From Verrucomicrobiota bacterium JB023 (GTDB taxonomy: Bacteria > Verrucomicrobiota > Verrucomicrobiia > Verrucomicrobiales > Akkermansiaceae), in the NCBI GenBank assembly GCA_030673895.1, contig JAUTCR010000035.1, positions 1 through 64,000 on the forward strand: 64,000 nucleotides of DNA, in the 5' to 3' direction. Below, in pieces: positions 14,959 through 24,289 of this stretch. The notes beneath the pieces are model-generated. The model had not been told where the DNA came from, made no database searches, and was given only the letters and a program-made list of their open reading frames with translations. The position numbers and the translations under genes were made by a program. Numbering within the stretch: the stretch's first letter is position 1; each line of letters begins with the position of its first letter.

Positions 14959-17628
14959 TTAACCTTCCAAGTGCTCCAGCATGCGGGCGAGGCGGGAGGC
15001 GAAGTCGGTGGCGGTGGTGTTGGCCTGGAGGCGGTCGGCCCAGAGGGGGAAGGCGAAGGGGGTGAGGCGCTTCGTTTGAATGAGGTGGATGGGGAGGTCG
15101 GAGAGGGTGATGAGGACGGATTGAAGGCGGGTGAGCTCGAGTTGTTTCTCCAGGATTTCGCGGCGGGCTTGTTCGAGGAGGAGGTTGTCGGGGTCGTAGT
15201 TACTAAAGACGTCGTAGAGGAGAGAGGCGGAGGTTTGGAGCTCGCGGGAGGTCTTGCGCTTGCCGGGAAAATTCTCGACGACAAGTCCGGCGATGCGGGC
15301 GATGTCACGGAATTGGCGGCGGGCGAGCTCGGTGGCGTTTAGGGCGGCGAGGAGGTCGTCGACGAGGTTCTCGGTGGTGAAGAGGGCGCGCCAGGCGGCT
15401 TCGTCGGTAGGGAGTGGGTCGGGGGAGGAGAGGGAGAACCCGTAATCGTTTTGCGTGGCTTGGACGGTTTGGCCTGCGTTGTTGGTGAGGCGGGAGGCGG
15501 CGAGAGCGCCGAGGCCTTCGTTGGCGAGGCGTCCGGCTAGGGTGAAGACGAAGGCGTGGTGCTGGAAGGGGTCAGCGCTGGCACGGGGAGCGGACTTGGA
15601 GGTGCTGGGCTGGCGAACGGTCTCGGCCTCGATGGTGGTGAGCTCAATGAGGAGGCTGGTGTCCTCAGGGAGTCGAGAGGTTTTCGACTGAGTTTCTAGT
15701 AGGGGGAGGAGGAGCTTGGTCTCGGGTTGATCGTCAGCAGGCTGATGAAGGCGATGGGCGATGGAGTGGATGAGTTCGGAGGAGAGGGACATCTTGGCTC
15801 CGGTCCAGGTGGCGATGTTGCCTTTGTTCTTCTTCGTGGCGGCTTTGACTTGGGCGACACTGGCGCGAAGGCGGACAAGCTCGAGACGACGACCGGCGAA
15901 GATGAATTGTTGCCCGGGCTTGAAGCGGGAGACGAAGCCTTCTTCGACGGTGCCGAGGACCTTGCCGTTACTCATCTTGACGGTGATGTTTTGGTCGGAG
16001 GTGATGGTGCCGATCGACATGCGATGAAGTTGAATCTTGCGCGGGTCGGTGACGGCGAGTTTGCCGTCGGCTTGTTCTTCGGCCTTGCGGTAGCCGGGGT
16101 AGGCTTTGAGGGCGTTGCCTCCATGAGTGATGAAGCCGAGGGCCCATTGCCATTCTTCATCTGTTAGTTTCTGATAGGCGTGGGTGGTGCGGATTTCGGC
16201 AAGGAGATCCTCGGGATCGGAGGGCTCGGAGATGAGGAGGGTGACGAGATGCTGGACGAGGAGGTCGAGGGGCTTGGAGAGCGGTTGGCGGGATTCGATT
16301 TGGTAGTCGGGGTGGCTTGTCGGACCGTTCGTGTTCTCGATTCGGGGAGCTTCCGGACGTTGCGGACGCCTCGGCGAGGCGTCTCTACCGGTGGCTTGGA
16401 TGGCGTCGCGGGCAGCGGCGAACTCGAGGAGTTCGAGGGCATTGGTGGGGACGCAGATGAGGCGGGAGGTTTGGCCGGGGGCGTGGCCGGAGCGGCCGGC
16501 GCGCTGGAGGAGGCGGGCGATTCCTTTGGGGGAGCCGACTTGGATGACGAGGTCAACGGGGGAGAAATCGACGCCGAGGTCGAGGGAGGAGGTGCAGACG
16601 ACGCATTTGAGGGAGCCTGCGGCGAGACCTTGCTCGACGCGGGTGCGTTCTTCTCGCTCGAGGGAGCCGTGGTGCATGGCGAGGGTGTCAGCCCACTCGG
16701 GCCGGAGGGCGGTGAGTTCCTGGAACCAGATTTCGGTTTGAGAACGGGTGTTGGTGAAGAGAAGGGTCGAGTTGTGTGCGTCGATTTGTTTGGCGACTTG
16801 GCGAGCGAGGCGGGTTCCGATGTGGCCCGCCCAAGGGAATCGTTCGATGGAGCGGGGAAGGAGGGTGGTGATACGGAGGGATTTTTGTTCGTGGGAGTGG
16901 ATGAGGGTGGGGGAGGAGTTTGCAGGGGGCGAGTGTTCAGATTGGCGGTCTTGGGCTTCGCGGATGCCTCGGGGAGGCATCCCTACCGAGGTGTCTGTCG
17001 GGGTGAGGACGCGGGCGGCTTCTTCGAGGTTGCCAAGGGTGGCGGAGAGGGCCCAGGTGCGAAGCGCGGAGGCGTATCGGCGGAGGCGGGCGAGGCCGAG
17101 TTCGGTCTGGACGCCGCGCTTGGTGCCAATCAGCTCGTGCCACTCATCAATGACGATGCATTGTAGGTTGGCGAAGTAACTACGAGAGTCTTCGTAGGTG
17201 AGGAGAAGGGAGAGGGATTCGGGCGTGGTGACGAGGGTGAAGGGGGGCTTCTCTCGGATTCGCTTTTTCCGGTAGCCGGAAGTGTCGCCAGTGCGGGATT
17301 CGACGGTGAGCTGAGGAGCCAAGTCGGTGAGAGGCTCTCGCAGGGACTCAACGGTGTCATTGGCGAGGGCTCGAAGGGGAGTGAGCCAGAGAACGCGCAG
17401 CTGGCCGGGTGGAGGCGTTTGGTTAACCGCGTTAGCCACCGGGCCGAGATAGGCGGCAAGGGTCTTGCCCAAGCCGGTCGGGGCGTGGATGAGCCCGCTC
17501 TTCCCCTCCTGATAAGCGTTCCAGGCTTCAAGCTGGAAATCAAAGGGGGTCCAGTTGCGTTTGGAGAAAAAGGGCTGGAGGATGGCGTTCAGGTGGAAGG
17601 AATGAACTACAAGTTGCGGGTGGTGCAA
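14959..17628 (-). CDS. Lhr-like (ligase-associated type) DEXH-box helicase
   Basis: A superfamily 2 DNA helicase of the Lhr-core type, found in many bacteria in DNA-repair gene sets with an ATP-dependent ligase and a metallo-nuclease; neither partner is adjacent here. Walker A PTGLGKT (50-56), DEWH (161-164), SATLG and a C-terminal Lhr-specific region are present. The 889-residue length exceeds the ~800 I expect. Two stretches, near residues 211-235 and 408-430, are low in conservation and each contains a palindromic repeat translated in frame (VGMPPRG and GRDASPRRP), which accounts for part of the excess. The reading frame is otherwise intact, so the protein is probably functional. Confidence 0.88.
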   Translation of the reverse strand: MHHPQLVVHSFHLNAILQPFFSKRNWTPFDFQLEAWNAYQEGKSGLIHAPTGLGKTLAAYLGPVANAVNQTPPPGQLRVLWLTPLRALANDTVESLREPLTDLAPQLTVESRTGDTSGYRKKRIREKPPFTLVTTPESLSLLLTYEDSRSYFANLQCIVIDEWHELIGTKRGVQTELGLARLRRYASALRTWALSATLGNLEEAARVLTPTDTSVGMPPRGIREAQDRQSEHSPPANSSPTLIHSHEQKSLRITTLLPRSIERFPWAGHIGTRLARQVAKQIDAHNSTLLFTNTRSQTEIWFQELTALRPEWADTLAMHHGSLEREERTRVEQGLAAGSLKCVVCTSSLDLGVDFSPVDLVIQVGSPKGIARLLQRAGRSGHAPGQTSRLICVPTNALELLEFAAARDAIQATGRDASPRRPQRPEAPRIENTNGPTSHPDYQIESRQPLSKPLDLLVQHLVTLLISEPSDPEDLLAEIRTTHAYQKLTDEEWQWALGFITHGGNALKAYPGYRKAEEQADGKLAVTDPRKIQLHRMSIGTITSDQNITVKMSNGKVLGTVEEGFVSRFKPGQQFIFAGRRLELVRLRASVAQVKAATKKNKGNIATWTGAKMSLSSELIHSIAHRLHQPADDQPETKLLLPLLETQSKTSRLPEDTSLLIELTTIEAETVRQPSTSKSAPRASADPFQHHAFVFTLAGRLANEGLGALAASRLTNNAGQTVQATQNDYGFSLSSPDPLPTDEAAWRALFTTENLVDDLLAALNATELARRQFRDIARIAGLVVENFPGKRKTSRELQTSASLLYDVFSNYDPDNLLLEQARREILEKQLELTRLQSVLITLSDLPIHLIQTKRLTPFAFPLWADRLQANTTATDFASRLARMLEHLEG
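16364..16389 (+). repeat. Palindromic repeat element within the helicase gene (copy A)
   Basis: GGACGCCTC and GAGGCGTCT pair as a 9-bp stem (last pair G-T) around a 3-nt loop, followed by CTACC. The unit matches copy B at 16962 in 22 of 26 positions, same orientation. One stem pair changes T-A to C-G, a compensating change that supports a selected hairpin. It adds residues GRDASPRRP to the helicase. Confidence 0.75.
16962..16987 (+). repeat. Palindromic repeat element within the helicase gene (copy B)
   Basis: GGATGCCTC and GAGGCATCC form a perfect 9-bp stem around GGG, followed by CTACC. It is the same element as copy A. In the helicase frame it is read as SVGMPPRGI at about residues 214-222. 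Confidence 0.75.
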
Positions 17629-17747
17629 TGACTTGTCTGCGTGTTCGTCTTGCGAGTGAGGAGGCGGTGGCTGGCGATTCTTCCTTTGTGAAGGAGGTTT
17701 TCGCGATTTTGGGCTGAGTTTGCTGAATCGGAAGGCAAGATGCCCAG

Positions 17748-18428
17748 GTGATTGATATTCCCCTCTGGAGGCTGTCCTTGATGCTAATTCCGCTCGCGAT
17801 AGTGGGCTTGGTGATGTGGAAGTGGTCGGGTGGAGTGGCTGACTTGCTCATCTCTACCGGGCGGATGGTGGTGCAGCTTTTGGCGGTTGGCTATTTCCTG
17901 GTCTTCCTCTTCGAGAGCGAGGCGTGGTGGCTGCACTTTTTGGTCGTTCTCTTCATGGTCGGCGTTAGTGCGGCGATTGCGATTCGGACGGTTAAGAGCG
18001 ACCGGCTGCCGGCTTATCGGGACGCGTTGCTGTCGATTGGTCTGGGAGGGGGAGGGGTGTTTACCCTGGTTCTCTTCGCGGTCCTGGGGATGAGGAGCTT
18101 CGAGGCCCGTTATGCGATTCCCATCGCGGGAATGATTTTTGCCAATGCGATGACGGCGGTGACGCTCGCGGCGGAAAGATTTGAGGCCGAGAAGGCGAAT
18201 GGCAAGGCGGGAGAGAATGCGCGGGTGGTCGCTTGGAATGCTTCTCTCATTCCTCAAATCAATTCTTTCCTCGCGGTGGGGCTGGTCTCCTTACCGGGGA
18301 TGATGACGGGGCAGATCCTGGCGGGCGCTTCACCGCTGGATGCGGTGCGTTACCAGATCATGGTGATGGCCATGGTCATGGGCTCGGCGGGTATCTCCGT
18401 CTTCATTTTCCTGCGGAAGCGGAGCTGA
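17748..18428 (+). CDS. fetB: FetB/YbbM-family (UPF0014) ABC transporter permease
   Basis: A 226-residue integral membrane protein with about seven hydrophobic segments. The family signature SLPGMMTGQILAGASPLDAV is near residues 182-201. In E. coli, FetB works with the ATPase FetA to export iron and protect against oxidative stress. No ATP-binding partner gene is adjacent: upstream is the divergent helicase and downstream a convergent secreted hydrolase. The partner must be encoded elsewhere. The start is GTG at 17748, preceded by GAAGGCAAG, a modest ribosome-binding site. Family call is good; iron as substrate is by analogy. Confidence 0.85.
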   Translation: MIDIPLWRLSLMLIPLAIVGLVMWKWSGGVADLLISTGRMVVQLLAVGYFLVFLFESEAWWLHFLVVLFMVGVSAAIAIRTVKSDRLPAYRDALLSIGLGGGGVFTLVLFAVLGMRSFEARYAIPIAGMIFANAMTAVTLAAERFEAEKANGKAGENARVVAWNASLIPQINSFLAVGLVSLPGMMTGQILAGASPLDAVRYQIMVMAMVMGSAGISVFIFLRKRS

Positions 18429-18439
18429 ACAGTGCTTAG

Positions 18440-21085
18440 TCACTCTAATTCGCCGGGGGCTTCCACCTGCAGTTGATAGAAGGCGGTCGGCCAGTCGGCG
18501 ACTTCGGTATCGGTGAAGCGCAGGGGGCTGCCGTTGCCGGTCTGTTGGCTGATGGGAGAGCCCCAGTCCCCGGTTTGCAAAGAGAAAGTACGATGAAGGT
18601 CGTAGCGTCTCCCGTCCACCGAATCCCACTCCAGGACTGCGGCCCCATCGGAGGAGCGCTCAACGAGGCGTAGATGAAGCGTCGAGGCGGAGTCGAGCGG
18701 ATCGGTCCCTGCGATGGTTTCGTCACCATCGTTCATGCCGTCACCATCAGAGTCGGCGAGATGGGGATCGGTTCCGTGCAGAAGGATTTCCTCACCGTCG
18801 CTGAGGCCGTCACCGTCTTCATCAGCAAGTTCGGGATTGGTGGAGAAGACGTTTTCCTCAGCGAAGTCACTGATGCCGTCCTGATCGCGGTCCATGCGGC
18901 GGACCAGCCGGAGGCGGGGGCCCGGAGAGTCGCTGGTGCCGCCCTCGGTGGAGACGAGGTCGAGGCCGTCGACTTGCGTGTCGCCGATCTCAAGGGAGGG
19001 AAGGGTGATGTCCCAGCGGGGGTCTTGCGAAAGGAGAAAGGATGCCTTGCCATCCGTCTGTGATTGGAGGAATGCGGTGACGTCCACCATGCGGGTGCGG
19101 TAGTCCGTGCGATTGAAGACGAATTGCCCTTGCAGGTGGGCACTATCGCCTTGTTCGGCGATGAAGCGATTGGCGATGAGCTTGCCCGCCGGAACGTTCG
19201 TTTGCAGATTAGGAGCGGTCTGCCAAGTGACGGCGCCTGTCCCTGACCAAGCGTCATTGTCGAGGCCGTAGAGATGGCCTTGCACGGTGGCGCCCTCGGT
19301 GTGGGTGCGCCCCTCTACCGAGAGGACGGCCAATTGGATATCAGGGGGATAAACAGGCGGGAGAGTGAACTGGATGAGTGCCGCACTCCGCTGATCCACC
19401 GAATCAGGATCGTTGCGGGCGAGAAGAGTGGTAGTGCTAGCGAATGAGGTGTCTGCATGAACCCCGTCCGTGATGGTCGCGTCGAAAGAGGCCTCTATCA
19501 CTTCCTCTTCCTCGAGGTCGACCGCCGGGACGGTGATCAGGAAGACGGTGTCGGAATTGTGGAGAATGTCGTTGTCGCCGGGATTGAAGTTGAGGGTGCC
19601 GTCTGCGGCCACTGTTCCCCAGCGGCGAACGGTTCCGTAGTAGGATTCGCTGACTTGTTCGAGCAGGAAGGGCGTGTCAGCGGGGATGTTCCAAGCGGAC
19701 GTGTCGATGGTGATCTGGGCATTGCCGCCTTCGTTGGCGAGGAAGATATAGTAGTTGTTCTCCTCGGGCACGTGAGTGACCCGAATCTCCAAGTCATCGA
19801 CGGAGCCATCGGCGTCCCGATCGAAGCGCAGTTGATTACCTCCGGGTTGCAGGGCCTTGTTGAATAATCGCCAGACTTCCGCCGCCCGGGTGGCTCCTCC
19901 GTAGGTGTAGGGTTCCCCCGTGTTGTTCACGTAATGCATCCCGTTCTTACTAACGGGGTAGTTGGCATTCGAGTTCGGCGTCTGCGCGAACTTGAAGCAA
20001 TAGAGTTCCTTCTCAAAGTTCTGGGCGAGGCGGGCGCTGATGGCACCGAGGCGGGTGTATTTCTCGGGCGTATCCAGAGTTTCCGGGATGGTGTCGAAGG
20101 TGCCGTTGGTGTGGACGTTGAACTCGGAAATACTCATCCGGAAGCGGGTCTCGGGAGCCATGTCCGCTGCGATGTCCGCTCGCATGTCATTGAGCTCGGA
20201 GGCGAAGCCCGAGGGGGAGCTATTGTATTGATGATAATCATAGCGATGCATCACCAGATAATCGGGATCGGTTTCCCCGAGGAAGTTCGTGTGGCGATTG
20301 CGCACGCCGACCGAGCCCCAGCTTTGATAGGCGTCTCCCCCGGAATTGACAGGGCCATAGACGAGGGGAGTCAGCGACTTGCCATAGTGGGCATTGACGT
20401 CGGCCACCGCATTCTGGATAGCGTCGGAGGCGAGCTGCAGACGCATGAGCCAATTGGCCTGGGTGAGGCCGTCGGCGTTCGGATGATTGGGCTCATTGAA
20501 CATCTGATAGCGCTCCACATCGAACTCACGCGCTAGATAGAAGGCCTGCGCGTAGTAGTGCTGCCAGAATTCCCACTTCCCGGCCCAGTCCTCATCATTG
20601 GCGATGGGGAGGCTACGTTCGCTGCCTGTGATTTGGACCAGGATCTCGATATCGAGCTTCCGCAGCTCGGCCAGCGCGAAGCTGGGATAGAAGCGATTGC
20701 CGCCTGAGGAATTGCCGGTGAGGTTGTTCTCGTATTGGTCGATGAAATCGGGCCAATCAATGAAGTCTTCATTTAACGGGTCGGCGCGCAAAGCCGCACG
20801 GCGGGTGAGGAAGGAGTCGAGGTCAGTCACCCCGTCTCCGATGCCGGGGATGTCGTCATCGGGCTCGATGTTTCCCGGGCTGAGGAACATGCGGGCGCCA
20901 TTGACTCCGGAGTATCTCCAGAAGTCCTGCGCATTGGTGCCTGGCACGAAGTGGCCGACATTGTAGGCGAGGATGTCTGGATTACTGAGCTGCACGGTCG
21001 TCTCCACCGTGATGACGCCGGCGGGCAAGGAGGAGACGAGGAGAGGGTGAAAAAGAGTCAGAAGGCTGAATGGGAGGAATTTCAT
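18440..21085 (-). CDS. Secreted clan GH-A-like glycoside hydrolase with DNRLRE-type and calcium-binding repeat domains
   Basis: An 881-residue exported protein. A signal peptide (about 1-22) precedes a TIM-barrel-like domain. It has the NEP acid/base motif (MFNEPN, E198) and a strand-end glutamate in SISEFNVH (E321), as expected for a clan GH-A retaining hydrolase. A β-rich region follows. From about 545 there is a module like DNRLRE or CBM96 domains (DATITDGVHAD, then AALIQFTLP), then thrombospondin type 3-like D-x-D-x-D-G repeats (about 745-815) likely to bind calcium. It is divergent from a sulfatase, 152 bp away. Together they suggest degradation of a sulfated polysaccharide such as an algal galactan; the exact GH family (GH86-like was considered) is not established. 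Confidence 0.75.
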   Translation of the reverse strand: MKFLPFSLLTLFHPLLVSSLPAGVITVETTVQLSNPDILAYNVGHFVPGTNAQDFWRYSGVNGARMFLSPGNIEPDDDIPGIGDGVTDLDSFLTRRAALRADPLNEDFIDWPDFIDQYENNLTGNSSGGNRFYPSFALAELRKLDIEILVQITGSERSLPIANDEDWAGKWEFWQHYYAQAFYLAREFDVERYQMFNEPNHPNADGLTQANWLMRLQLASDAIQNAVADVNAHYGKSLTPLVYGPVNSGGDAYQSWGSVGVRNRHTNFLGETDPDYLVMHRYDYHQYNSSPSGFASELNDMRADIAADMAPETRFRMSISEFNVHTNGTFDTIPETLDTPEKYTRLGAISARLAQNFEKELYCFKFAQTPNSNANYPVSKNGMHYVNNTGEPYTYGGATRAAEVWRLFNKALQPGGNQLRFDRDADGSVDDLEIRVTHVPEENNYYIFLANEGGNAQITIDTSAWNIPADTPFLLEQVSESYYGTVRRWGTVAADGTLNFNPGDNDILHNSDTVFLITVPAVDLEEEEVIEASFDATITDGVHADTSFASTTTLLARNDPDSVDQRSAALIQFTLPPVYPPDIQLAVLSVEGRTHTEGATVQGHLYGLDNDAWSGTGAVTWQTAPNLQTNVPAGKLIANRFIAEQGDSAHLQGQFVFNRTDYRTRMVDVTAFLQSQTDGKASFLLSQDPRWDITLPSLEIGDTQVDGLDLVSTEGGTSDSPGPRLRLVRRMDRDQDGISDFAEENVFSTNPELADEDGDGLSDGEEILLHGTDPHLADSDGDGMNDGDETIAGTDPLDSASTLHLRLVERSSDGAAVLEWDSVDGRRYDLHRTFSLQTGDWGSPISQQTGNGSPLRFTDTEVADWPTAFYQLQVEAPGELE

Positions 21086-21237
21086 GAGGGGTAGGGAGCG
21101 GCCTCGAGCTGATGGGTCGACGGGGAAGGAGTTGGATTGCTAATGCTTTGACTGACGCGCGTGGAGAAGCGCTCAAATCAATCAACGTTCAACTGGGAGT
21201 TCTCTTTGTGAAAAGGGAGGCCCTCAGGCGGGGTAGA

Positions 21238-22728
21238 ATGGGTCACTTCGTGAAACTCACTCCAATGGTCGCTCATCAACTCTTTCTCTCGGTCATGGCC
21301 CTGGCGGGCCTCTGTGAAGTCGTAGCCCAGCAGAAGCCGAATATCATCCTCGTCATGACAGATGACCAGGGCTACGGCGATCTTGGCGCGCACGGTCATC
21401 CCTTCCTGAAGACTCCTCACCTTGATGCCTTGCATGCGAAGTCGGTTCGCTTCGAGGACTTCCATGTCAGCCCTACCTGCGCACCCACGCGGGCGGCTCT
21501 AATGTCAGGCATGTCCCCCTTCAAGGTCGGGGTCACCCACACTGTTCTGGAGCGCGAGCGGCTGGCGCCGGGCTTCAAGACGGTGGCGGATGTCCTGAAG
21601 ACGGCGGGCTATACGACGGGCATCTTTGGCAAGTGGCATCTGGGAGATGCCGATGAGTATCAGCCGGACCAGCGGGGCTTCGACGAGGTCTTCATCCATG
21701 GAGCGGGAGGGATTGGGCAGCGGTTCCCCGGCACCCAGGGAGCCGTGCCCGGGACCAGTTACTTTGACCCCATCATCAAGCACAATGGCACGTTCGTGCA
21801 GACGGATGGTTATTGTACGGACGTCTTCTTCCAGCAGGCGCTATCGTGGATGGAGGAGAAGGTCGAGGAGGAGAAGCCCTTCTTCGCTTACATTCCGACC
21901 AATGCCCCCCATGGCCCCTTCATCGCGCCAGAGAGCTACGCCTCCCTCTATGATGAGAAGGAGCCGAACAAACGCACATCGATCTTCTTCGGGATGATCA
22001 CGAATATCGACGACAACATGGGGCTCCTCATGAAAAAGCTCGCGGACTGGGATCTTGAGGAAGACACCGTGCTCATCTTCATGACCGACAATGGGTCGGC
22101 GAGGGGCACTCCAGTCTTCAACGATGGCATGAGAGGGGGCAAGGGGACCGTCCATGAGGGTGGATCACGGGTCCCGTTCTTCTGGTATTGGAAGGGACGG
22201 CATGAAGGGGGGCGAGCCATCGAGACCATGGCCCGTCATCTCGATGTGTTGCCGACGCTTGCCGACTTGGCTGACGCCGAATTACCTGGGGAAAACGAGG
22301 CCGAGGGGAGGAGCTTGCTTCCTCTCATTGACGGGCGCGAGGTGGAATGGCCGCATCGCTACACCTTCTTCCACCGCGGGCGATGGGCGGATCTCCGCCG
22401 TTTCAAGAATGACCCCAGTGCGCCCTTGGGGACTCCGGAAGACCTTAAAGATCGGAACTTCGCGGTGCGTGATGAGAAGTGGCGCCTAGTCGAAGGCGAG
22501 CTATTCAATCTGGAGAAGGATCCGGGCGAGACCACCGATGTCTCGGAGGAGCACCCGGAGATCGCCGCGACGATGAAAGAGGCTTACCAAGCCTGGTGGG
22601 AATCCGCACGCCCCGGGATGGTGAACGAGGGAGCGGACCTCAATACCGGAAAGCCTTTCGTGAAGGCCTTCCGGAAACAGAAGGAAGAGAAGGGAATCCC
22701 GGCTTGGGAGAATCCCAACTATCAATAA
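21238..22728 (+). CDS. Secreted type I sulfatase (arylsulfatase family)
   Basis: Hydrolyses sulfate esters, usually from polysaccharides in this phylum. The formylglycine signature CAPTR (C81-R85) lies in SPTCAPTRAALMSG. The metal-binding NIILVMTDDQGYGD near the N-terminus, GKWHLG and the later DNGS motif are also present. The chosen start gives 496 residues with a leader whose hydrophobic core is about residues 10-30 (signal peptide); it is preceded by a GGCGGGG stretch. The frame is open upstream to 21112, but that part does not look like protein. It is divergent from the secreted hydrolase at 18440, so both may be controlled from the shared 150-bp region. Activation needs a formylglycine-generating enzyme, not seen in this window. 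Confidence 0.9.
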   Translation: MGHFVKLTPMVAHQLFLSVMALAGLCEVVAQQKPNIILVMTDDQGYGDLGAHGHPFLKTPHLDALHAKSVRFEDFHVSPTCAPTRAALMSGMSPFKVGVTHTVLERERLAPGFKTVADVLKTAGYTTGIFGKWHLGDADEYQPDQRGFDEVFIHGAGGIGQRFPGTQGAVPGTSYFDPIIKHNGTFVQTDGYCTDVFFQQALSWMEEKVEEEKPFFAYIPTNAPHGPFIAPESYASLYDEKEPNKRTSIFFGMITNIDDNMGLLMKKLADWDLEEDTVLIFMTDNGSARGTPVFNDGMRGGKGTVHEGGSRVPFFWYWKGRHEGGRAIETMARHLDVLPTLADLADAELPGENEAEGRSLLPLIDGREVEWPHRYTFFHRGRWADLRRFKNDPSAPLGTPEDLKDRNFAVRDEKWRLVEGELFNLEKDPGETTDVSEEHPEIAATMKEAYQAWWESARPGMVNEGADLNTGKPFVKAFRKQKEEKGIPAWENPNYQ

Positions 22729-22734
22729 GTCAGT

Positions 22735-24141
22735 TTAGAACGGCAGCTTGGGCCCCTTGCCTCCACCGCCTCCCAGCAGGCCACCGAGGCCGCCCATGCC
22801 GCCGCCGTCTTCGCCACCGAGAGCCTCCATCTGTTGCATCATCTGCTTCATCTTGGACTTCGAGCCCATGAGCTTCTTCATCTGGCCGAAGTTCTTGAGG
22901 AGCTGATTGACCTCAATGAGGCTACGGCCGGAGCCTCGGGCGATGCGCTTGCGGCGGGTGCCTTTGATGATCTCCGGGCGTTTGCGCTCCTTGGGTGTCA
23001 TGGAGAGGATGATGGCCTCCATGTGCTTCATTCGTTTGTCGTCGAGGGCTCCGGAGGGAAGTTGTTTCTTGATTTTATTGAAGCCAGGCATCATCCCGAG
23101 CAGTCCTTCGAGAGGACCGAGGTTCTGGATCATGCGCATCTGCTCAAGGAAGTCCTCGAAGTCGAACTTGCCCTTGGCCATCCGTTTGGCGGCTTTTTCC
23201 GCCTTCTCCTGGTCGATCTTCTCGGACATTTGCTCGACCATCGAGACCACGTCACCCATGCCGAGGATGCGGTCGGCCATCCGGTCGGGGTGGAACTCGG
23301 CGAGGTTCTCGAGCTTCTCGCCCTCACCGATATACTTAATCGGCTTGCCGGTGACGGAGCGCATGGAGAGGGCGGCACCCCCGCGGGCGTCGCCGTCGAG
23401 CTTGGTGAGAATGATGCCGGAGATGCCGACGGCATCGTTGAAGTGATTGGCCACGGAGACGGCCTGTTGACCGGTGGCGGCATCGGCAACGAGGAGGGTT
23501 TCCTTGGGCTTGACGAATTTGTGGAGCTTCTTGAGCTCCTCGACGAGGCGATCATCGATTTCCTGACGTCCAGCGGTATCAAAGATGATCACGGAGGCCT
23601 CGCGAGCGGCATCGGACTTCAGTGCCTGCTTGGCGACCTTGACGAGGTCGGTCTCGCCCGGGGAGGGGGTGAAGACGGGGACCTCGGCTTGGCCAGCCAA
23701 AGTGGCAAGCTGCTCGATGGCGGCCGGGCGATAGAGATCGCAAGCCACGAGGAGAGGCTTGCGGCCGTCCTTCTTCAGCCGGAGGCCGAGCTTGGCGGCA
23801 GTGGTGGTCTTACCCGCGCCATTGAGGCCACAGAGGAGGATGTGGGCGGGAGGGCTCAGATCGAGAGGGGCCTGGTCGCCTCCCAGAAGGAGGGCGAGCT
23901 CGTCGTGGAAGATTTTGACGATTTGTTCGCCAGGTTTGACGGATTTGAGGACTTCTTCCCCCATCGCCTTCTCCCGCACGCTTTCGATAAAGCCTTTCGC
24001 TACGGAAAACTCCACGTCGGCCTCCAGGAGCGCGAGGCGGATCTCGCGGAGGGCGTCGGAGATATTTTCCTCGGTGATCTTCCCGGTTCCGACAAGATTC
24101 CGGAAGGACTTGTCGAGGGCGTCGCTGAGATTTGAGAACAT
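22735..24141 (-). CDS. ffh: Signal recognition particle protein Ffh
   Basis: GTPase that with 4.5S RNA delivers nascent membrane proteins to FtsY and the translocon. The N domain starts MFSNLSDALDKSFRNLVG. The G domain shows GLNGAGKTTT (105-114), DTAGR (188-192) and TKLDGDARGG. The methionine-rich M domain follows, then a glycine- and methionine-rich tail (GGGMGGLGGLLGGGGG). The start is set at about 24141, because the 45-residue upstream extension of the frame is not Ffh-like. At 468 residues the length is normal. It is convergent with the sulfatase, 6 bp apart, and divergent from the sigma-factor gene. Confidence 0.96.
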   Translation of the reverse strand: MFSNLSDALDKSFRNLVGTGKITEENISDALREIRLALLEADVEFSVAKGFIESVREKAMGEEVLKSVKPGEQIVKIFHDELALLLGGDQAPLDLSPPAHILLCGLNGAGKTTTAAKLGLRLKKDGRKPLLVACDLYRPAAIEQLATLAGQAEVPVFTPSPGETDLVKVAKQALKSDAAREASVIIFDTAGRQEIDDRLVEELKKLHKFVKPKETLLVADAATGQQAVSVANHFNDAVGISGIILTKLDGDARGGAALSMRSVTGKPIKYIGEGEKLENLAEFHPDRMADRILGMGDVVSMVEQMSEKIDQEKAEKAAKRMAKGKFDFEDFLEQMRMIQNLGPLEGLLGMMPGFNKIKKQLPSGALDDKRMKHMEAIILSMTPKERKRPEIIKGTRRKRIARGSGRSLIEVNQLLKNFGQMKKLMGSKSKMKQMMQQMEALGGEDGGGMGGLGGLLGGGGGKGPKLPF

Positions 24142-24289
24142 GAAGGACAGTTTGTACGGAGAATCGAGGCTGGTCCAACCTTCATTGCAGGCGGGAGGCG
24201 GGACTTTTCGCTGAAATGGGTAAAATGAGAACGAAAAGAAGATCGTTGTCACACTAGCGTTCCGGGCGGCGAACAAGGGGTAGGACGCG

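Noticed and set aside
22834-24135. 433-residue plus-strand frame
   Set aside because: Antisense to ffh, which has all its motifs on the minus strand.
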